DNA of 64,000 nucleotides from Prunus persica (taxonomy: Eukaryota > Streptophyta > Magnoliopsida > Rosales > Rosaceae), in the NCBI RefSeq assembly GCF_000346465.2, contig NC_034009.1, forward strand, positions 5,843,291-5,907,290, read 5' to 3'. Within the stretch, counting starts at the first letter, position 1. Every line of letters starts with the position of its first letter. A program made the translations under genes and the position numbers. Positions 58,160-64,000 of the stretch are shown one piece after another. A model generated the notes under the pieces. It did no database searches, was not told the origin of the DNA, and saw only the letters and a program-made list of their open reading frames with translations.

Positions 58160-58660
58160 TTATTCCCACATTTATTTTATTTATGGTATGGTGCAGGTTT
58201 ATTACCCATACGACAATATTTAAAGGGTGGTGCGGGTTTATCGTCCACGCCTTTGCTTATTTATTTTATTTATGGTATGGTGTAGGTTTATTACCCATAA
58301 GACAATATTTAAAGGGTGGTGCGGGTTTATCGTCCACGCCTTTACTTTTATTTATATGTGTGGAAAAGAATTAGTGCCCATACAAGCACGTTTACTTTAC
58401 CGCACATTTAATTTTATTTAAGGTATGGTGCGGGATTAACGTCCATACAGCAAGCTATTTAATTTATTTAAGGTATGGTGCGGGATTTAAGGTATGGTGC
58501 GGGATTAACGTCCATACAGCAAGCTATTTAATTTATTTAAGGTATGGTGCGGGATTAACGTCCATACAGCAAGCAATTTAATTTATGAATTTATTTTACC
58601 GCACATTTACATTTATTTAAAGTATGGTGCGGGTTTATCGTCCATACCAGTAATTTATTT
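58160..58660 (+). repeat. Tandem repeats around a GGTATGGTGCGGG word
   Basis: Near 58175-58355 a ~90-bp unit occurs twice. From 58410 to 58650 a shorter unit containing GGTATGGTGCGGGATTAACG and GTCCATACAGCAAGC occurs about four times. GGTATGG and CCATACA within each unit can pair, giving a row of small hairpins. Non-coding. Confidence 0.85.
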
Positions 58661-58916
58661 ATCAGCAATTTATTTTATGGATTAATTGTGCTGTATGATG
58701 AGTTTTTACAGTATGCAGATCAGGACCAGAAGTTCCTTGATCCTCATCATACAATTACATCAGGACTTGAAGATCCTTGATGATGATATTAATATGAGAG
58801 CTGGCAGTCTCTCCGGTACTGTATTTGTAAACATGTGATCGGACTTAAGGGTCCTTGATCCCTGACATGTAAATAAGGACCTAGAGTTCCTTAATGATGT
58901 AACAGTACCGTATTGG

Positions 58917-59232
58917 TTCATGGTGCCGTACACATTGATGATAACTGTACTGGCATATGAATAGATACGTATTCATGACTTGATGAATAGTACTATTCAC
59001 ATGAATAGTGACGTATGCAGAAATATTAACCATTTTGGGTAAACCGTCACTATATACAAAAGGGAACCTGCAGTTTCATGGTGCCGTACACATGGATGAT
59101 AACTGTACTGGCAGATGAATAGATACGTATTCATGACTTGATGAATAGTACTATTCACATGAATAGTGACGTATGCATAAATATTAACCATTTTGGGTAA
59201 ACCGTCACTATATACAAAAGGGAACCTGCAGT
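58917..59232 (+). repeat. 158-bp tandem duplication in the copia-like element
   Basis: The block starting TTCATGGTGCCGTACACAT occurs at 58917 and 59075 with only a few changes. Each copy holds the palindrome ACTATTCACATGAATAGT. Confidence 0.92.
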
Positions 59233-61024
59233 TCCTTAAACTCATGGATGAGCAATTAAATGAGATGCCAGAAGTTCCTCAAAATATGGACAATTATGTA
59301 AGGGCTTGAAGTCCCGAAATGTGTACAGAAAATTGTAAAAATGTCCATACCATGAGAATATGTGATTTTGGCTTGAGGTTCAAAATTTAACAGTGTTGAG
59401 AAGCTGAAGTTCCAACAATTAAATGGACAACCCTTGAGGTATTATTGCAAATTGTGGTATGTCACATATTTCTTTGGCATAAGAAGATGATGATAATCGA
59501 CACCTCAAGGATGAAATATATTTTGTGAATTCCAGTTGTTAAGAATACACCGCGAAATGGATAATATTAATATAAACCTCAAATAATGAATTGAGGCTCC
59601 CCACATATTTTGTTATATCTGGGCCGGAAGCCCATGGATCCAAATATATGAGAGATCCTGAACTTGAAGTTGTGGGTATATAGTAGTTAATGCTCTTCAC
59701 TACTATATTGTGATATTATCATGGCTTTTACTCAATTCATATTTCATGTCCATTTGAAAAGGGCAAATAAATTCTGAGTTTGTGTTTAGCCCAAGACAAA
59801 AGTTCCGGGCTCCCATACGTTGAAATATGAAATTTGGGAAAGTCGATGTGGTTATTTGAACCTATAAGGCACAAGGTTCCAAACCGTCATTTTGAAAAGA
59901 CGTAAAAACCACAGGTGCAAATTTTAAGAATGTGCGCAATTATTATAACAGGAAAGGAGCAAGTTGAAACGCAGTTGCTCCAATCAAGTTTTGCAAAGGC
60001 CATATCTATAGGAGGAAATATGGCTACAGTTTCCAGGATCCCAATATTATCTCAGATCCCCATATTATCTTTTTCTTTCCCAGAGTCCAAAACTTCACGT
60101 GGCCTCTGATAATGCATGTCGGCACTTTCGGCATTTTCAAGTATTATTTTTGTCAAAAGCCGATCTTGCTTTGCGGATTTCACGGAGCTACTTTTTCAAA
60201 AGTATCCCGAGAATCTCGCAATTTTCCTATGGTTAATTTGAAATTCACCGATTCTACCTATTTATTGTATTTGTGTATAAATGTGTTACTAACGAAATTT
60301 TCTTTGCAGAAGACATCCAGTTTTCTCCATACCTAGTGATGCGATATCTACTTGTTTTTCTTATCAGTGAGCACTTAATATGCCCGAGAAGCAAGACTAT
60401 CTCTGATCATCCATTCAGGAAGCGAGACTATCCCTGATCACGTTTCCGCCACATCAGGGAACTGTGAAGGCGACCTTATGCTCTAATCTCCGGAAGTTCT
60501 TCTAGACTAGGAGAAATGAGAGCTGGTTGTTTGCTCCCACCAGCTTCCTTCCTTGATTGCTGAGCTTGTTGTCTGCTCCCACCAGCTTCCTTCCTTGATT
60601 GCTTACCTTACCTTGCAATCAATATCACAATCTTTTTGCATTTTTTCTCTTTTTATAACTCTCTGTTCATAAGAGATTTTATTTCTTTAGAATGAACATC
60701 TGAAGAATGAATCCATGAAGTAATCCTAACTATGAGGGTTATTTGTTTTGACAGAGGCAAAAGAGTTGTGATTTTTGCTCTTGCAGGATATAACTAGATC
60801 ATCAAGCGCTACATTATATTTACTGGGCCGATATGAGCTTGAATGATACTTGAGAAAAGTTTCTCCCACCTAAGGATGTAAGCAATACTTGTGTTATTTT
60901 ATGCTTATATACCTATTTGATATTTTATCTTGAAAGGTAACCAAATGGGGAGATAAGTCCGTTCCAAAAGAATGGCTTGTATGTATCCATGAATTATTAA
61001 CGCAAATTTTACAGATTGCAAGTT

Positions 61025-61397
61025 GGATACATTGATAATACACTGCACATATTAAAGTCCCATAAGAACAAAATATGGGTATAGCAGTGATCAATATGAT
61101 GCACGCCTGTTGCGTAGCAAATGATGTGGATTGAAGTCCCGAAAGGACAATCCTTTGACATGTCAATATTGATATTATGCACGCCTAATGCGTAGCAAAT
61201 TATATGGGTTAAAGTCCCATAATATGGGTTAAAGTCCCATAAATTAATTGACATGTATGTATTAATCTGTGGATACATTGATAATACACTGCACATATTA
61301 AAGTCCCATAAGAACAAAATATGGGTATAGCAGTGATCAATATGATGCACGCCTGTTGCGTAGCAAATGATGTGGATTGAAGTCCCGAAAGGACAAT
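61025..61397 (+). repeat. 127-bp direct repeat, 246 bp apart, in the copia-like element
   Basis: 61025-61151 and 61271-61397 are the same sequence (GGATACATTGATAATACACT ... GTCCCGAAAGGACAAT). The spacer contains further short direct repeats (ATGGGTTAAAGTCCCATAA). Each GTCCC..., GGGAC-type phrase is part of small stem-like units. Confidence 0.92.
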
Positions 61398-62585
61398 GAA
61401 GTGGCTTGGGTACCCAAAAGCAAAGAAATGCTTATAATTGATGCATGCGCATGCAAATGAGAATGATGGGATCATGAATTGATGAATGACAATTTTTGGT
61501 TTTGGAGTAGCTACTCAAATCATCAATGGGCTGTGTTGATTGGAACCACGTTCAATTATTAAATGTCGACAATATCATTGGCCAAAATGGAATGAGGTAA
61601 TTCCATTATAGATAAGAATGAACGTGAAGGAACAACCCACAGTACGAACCCCAAAATTTGTTAATACTGAATGTTATACTTGGGTGTTCGGAATAAAAGG
61701 GAATATACCTACTTTGTATGACACACTGTTTCTGGCAGAAACAAGGAATGTTGGGTTTTCTCCATATTTACAGATTCAATTGTGCCCCCCCTTATTACAC
61801 AATTACGGAGACCAACATATTATCTTTAAGGGTTATTAAATGCACGGAGCATATCGCCAGAAGCGATTTCCTAAAGATGTATAAATAGCTGGATTAAAGC
61901 TATATAATGTGTCATAAAGTTTAATCCCTTTTAATATTAATATGCATAAATTACCTCAGTGAGTACATTGATTATAATGTGATTGCAACACATTAAAACT
62001 TCTGCAGAATTCACGAAATATTTATCTCGACTTAAAAATCGAGCATTATGCCAACGAGATTCTTGCTTATACTAAGAAAGTATTGAAGCATTTTTATGAG
62101 GATTATCCGTTGGACACTTTAATGATTTTCCGGAAGTATATTGGACCAGACATCATATTTTCCAGATAGGGCTCAACTCCATCACCATCATTTTGGGATG
62201 ATGTGAGGTATATTTGATGCTATCTCCGCATAACACCATGTATGGGCATATTCTTTCATATGATCTTACAAATAGCCCAGGTTTTGTTGGAAACGCGGAC
62301 TCTGAAAATTTCTATGATTTACATAGAGATAGCTCACTGGAAATATATTTACTATATGAATTGTTGGTGGCTACATTATTCACTCACTCCGAAAGATTCT
62401 CACTCCAAAAGATAGTTATGAAGACATCAGGGGGAGATATTAATCAAGGGGAGTATCCAGAAGTATGCTATACAGATTGTTGTACTCTTCTTTCTTCCTT
62501 CCATCAGTTCTCTACCTTACTAGGTTTTCTCCAAGCAAAGTCTGATGAAGCAACTGACATATTATTTGTGGTCTCCAAGGGGGAG

Positions 62586-63157
62586 TGTTGTAAAGTATAA
62601 AGTAGTGGAGCCCACTTACTATTTGTTTGTAGACTTTGGTGCATGAGTTTATTCACGGGTGAATAGTGAATAGTGAAGATGAATCACGGGTGCCATTTAT
62701 CAATGCCTATAAATAGGCAACCTGCAAAGTGAAAGGGAAGAGAAGAAAAGAAGAGAAAGGGAGAAACGGAAAAAGAAGAGGAAAGAAACAAAGAAGAGGA
62801 AAGAAAGAAGAGAGGAAAGAGAGAAGAGAAAAGAGGAAAGAAATAAGGGAAAAGAGAAAAGAAGAGAAAGGGAAACGGAAAGAAACAAAGAAGAGGAAAA
62901 AGTGAAGGGGAAAGAGACAAGAGGAAGAGAAGGAAGAAAGAGGGTGAATGAGTGAAGAGAGAGAGAGTAGAGAGAAAATTCAGTGAGCCACACATGTTGT
63001 AAACACTAAAGTTGTAGCCATATTATTTTATATAGTGAAAAGTTACTGCTGCTGCTCTCCGAGGACGTAGGCATAGCCGAACTTCGTTAAATGCTGTGTC
63101 TCATCTACTTTACGTGCAGCTCAATATTCGTACATATTCCAGGTTATTTTTATAACA
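62586..63157 (+). repeat. 3' LTR (572 bp) of the copia-like element
   Basis: Same length and ends as the 5' LTR. Preceded by the purine tract AAGGGGGAG and followed by the GCATA duplicate, after which copy B of the segmental duplication resumes. Confidence 0.93.
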
Positions 63158-64000
63158 GCATATTATTTTAGCACGAATAGTTCTGTACCCTCTAGAATCT
63201 TGTTATTTTCACATAGCTCTTTCCTATCTGCCAATCTCTTCTCCCGATTTGTCATTTCTCATCACTTTCTGTTGATCCACTTTTTGGCATCTAACCTAAA
63301 TTTCCCTCTCATTTACTGAAACAAAGTTCCCAACTTTCTTCTCCGTCTCACTTCTAATTGTTTCAATCAAATTGAACTACAGGCAGAGAAAGTAAATTAA
63401 GATATTTTTTTTTAAAAAGCATTTTCATTCATAACCTTCCCGAGCTCAAATATTGAGATTTCTTACAAGAATTGCCAATATTCCTAGAGTCATATCACAC
63501 TACACAGATGATAGAACTTCCTAACTTCTCAAGAGAAAGGGAATCTAGAATTATTCTAACGAGTCAAAAAAGAAAGAGCTATGCTACAGTCAATCGCCTG
63601 CGCGAGATTAGGCCATATTTTACCATTCATTATTGTGGGACACAAATTTGATTAATGGTAAGAAATTGCTCCCTTGTTCTTATATATGTTCGTATTTCCT
63701 TCCAAGTCATGATCATGTGGTGTTCTAGTGTTCCTATTGTCAGTTCATATGGTATAAGCTTCTCCTCATTGTGGATTGTATTGGCACTAGTTTGCCAAGC
63801 ACCTCTTTCTTTGCATGGTCTCTGGGTCACTCGAACAGGAACCAACTCTCTTCTGTAATCCATAGTTCTGTCTTGAGGCAACAGTTTACTGTATATGGAA
63901 TCCAGCTGATTTATCTTTTCGGATTCGAAAGCAACTTCTGCCAAGAATGTTATTATAATATATTGGCTGCTTTAATTATGAAGTTGGATTAAGTCTGTTT
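63158..64000. other. Right part of duplication copy B, no gene supported
   Basis: Matches 44123-44990 with frequent substitutions and short indels, for example a 6-base loss near 63382. The minus-strand open stretch 63630-63944 is the partner of 44655-44915 and is not recognised as any known family. Confidence 0.6.

Larger units (their letters stand above)
57360..63157 (+). mobile_element. Young copia-like LTR retrotransposon, non-autonomous (5.8 kb)
   Basis: Two 572-bp LTRs (57360-57931 and 62586-63157) start TGTTGTAAAG and end TTATAACA. They are flanked by the exact duplication GCATA (57355-57359 and 63158-63162). The empty site is at 44123 in copy A. I count five LTR differences (about 0.9%). 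A primer-site-like CGTTATCAGCACGAG follows the 5' LTR, and AAGGGGGAG precedes the 3' LTR. The 4.65-kb interior has no intact gag-pol. Near the end, weak copia RNase H-like codons (GFVGNADSENFYDLH, about 62283) followed by a GGDINQGEYPEV stretch point to descent from a copia element. Confidence 0.9.
53182..64000 (+). repeat. Segmental duplication, copy B (chitinase B unit)
   Basis: Pairs with copy A from 39954 at an offset of 13228. The right half is split by the copia-like element at 57360-63157; similarity to 44123-44990 resumes at 63158 and reaches the window end, with several percent divergence. Confidence 0.92.

Noticed and set aside
1..64000. A novel multi-gene defence or metabolic cluster
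   Set aside because: Host genes present are one DPH2, one dead BAHD gene and the chitinase family; the rest is transposon-derived, with no co-oriented unknown gene set.

Overview
The window is nuclear DNA from a eudicot plant, probably a woody one, although the species cannot be read from the sequence. The evidence is spliced genes with GT-AG introns and AT-rich spacers, a plant class IV chitinase family, a BAHD acyltransferase, and plant-type transposons (Tat-clade Ty3/gypsy, Ty1/copia relatives, PIF/Harbinger, a Mutator-like MITE, LINEs). There is no bacterial-type operon, CRISPR array, or rRNA or tRNA gene.

Layout. 1-11209: a decayed Ty3/gypsy Tat-like element with gag, protease, RT, RNase H and integrase remnants, a 197-bp tandem array, an antisense spliced gene and the 3' LTR. 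12575-~13960: a miniature LTR element (TRIM) split by an 835-bp Mutator-like MITE. 15257-18920: a BAHD acyltransferase pseudogene (spermidine hydroxycinnamoyl transferase-like) broken by a 2.27-kb non-autonomous LTR element with a perfect 5-bp target duplication. 19740-20050: a LINE endonuclease fragment. 22284-28135: an apparently intact ten-exon DPH2 gene (diphthamide biosynthesis). It is the only clearly intact host housekeeping gene here.

28136-64000: a segmentally duplicated region. A unit made of the DPH2 3' end plus a class IV chitinase occurs three times: DPH2 proper with a truncated chitinase (29522), a DPH2-tail copy (29906) with chitinase A (42192-43486), and a second tail copy (49540) with chitinase B (55420-56714). 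The A and B units lie 13.2 kb apart. Transposons later entered these units: three PIF/Harbinger elements side by side (30643-39354), a fourth at 50124-50918, a LINE/copia scrap heap (45283-49260) and a young 5.8-kb copia-like element (57360-63157). The paralogous copies preserve empty sites, so several insertions can be dated relative to the duplications.

The most notable signal is in the two chitinases. Their promoters, first exons and the start of the intron look identical, while their second exons differ at 18 amino-acid-changing codons against only 2 silent ones, mostly around the catalytic cleft. No wholly new multi-gene system was found. The unusual content is this duplication and divergence history, the Harbinger insertion cluster and the antisense gene inside the gypsy element.
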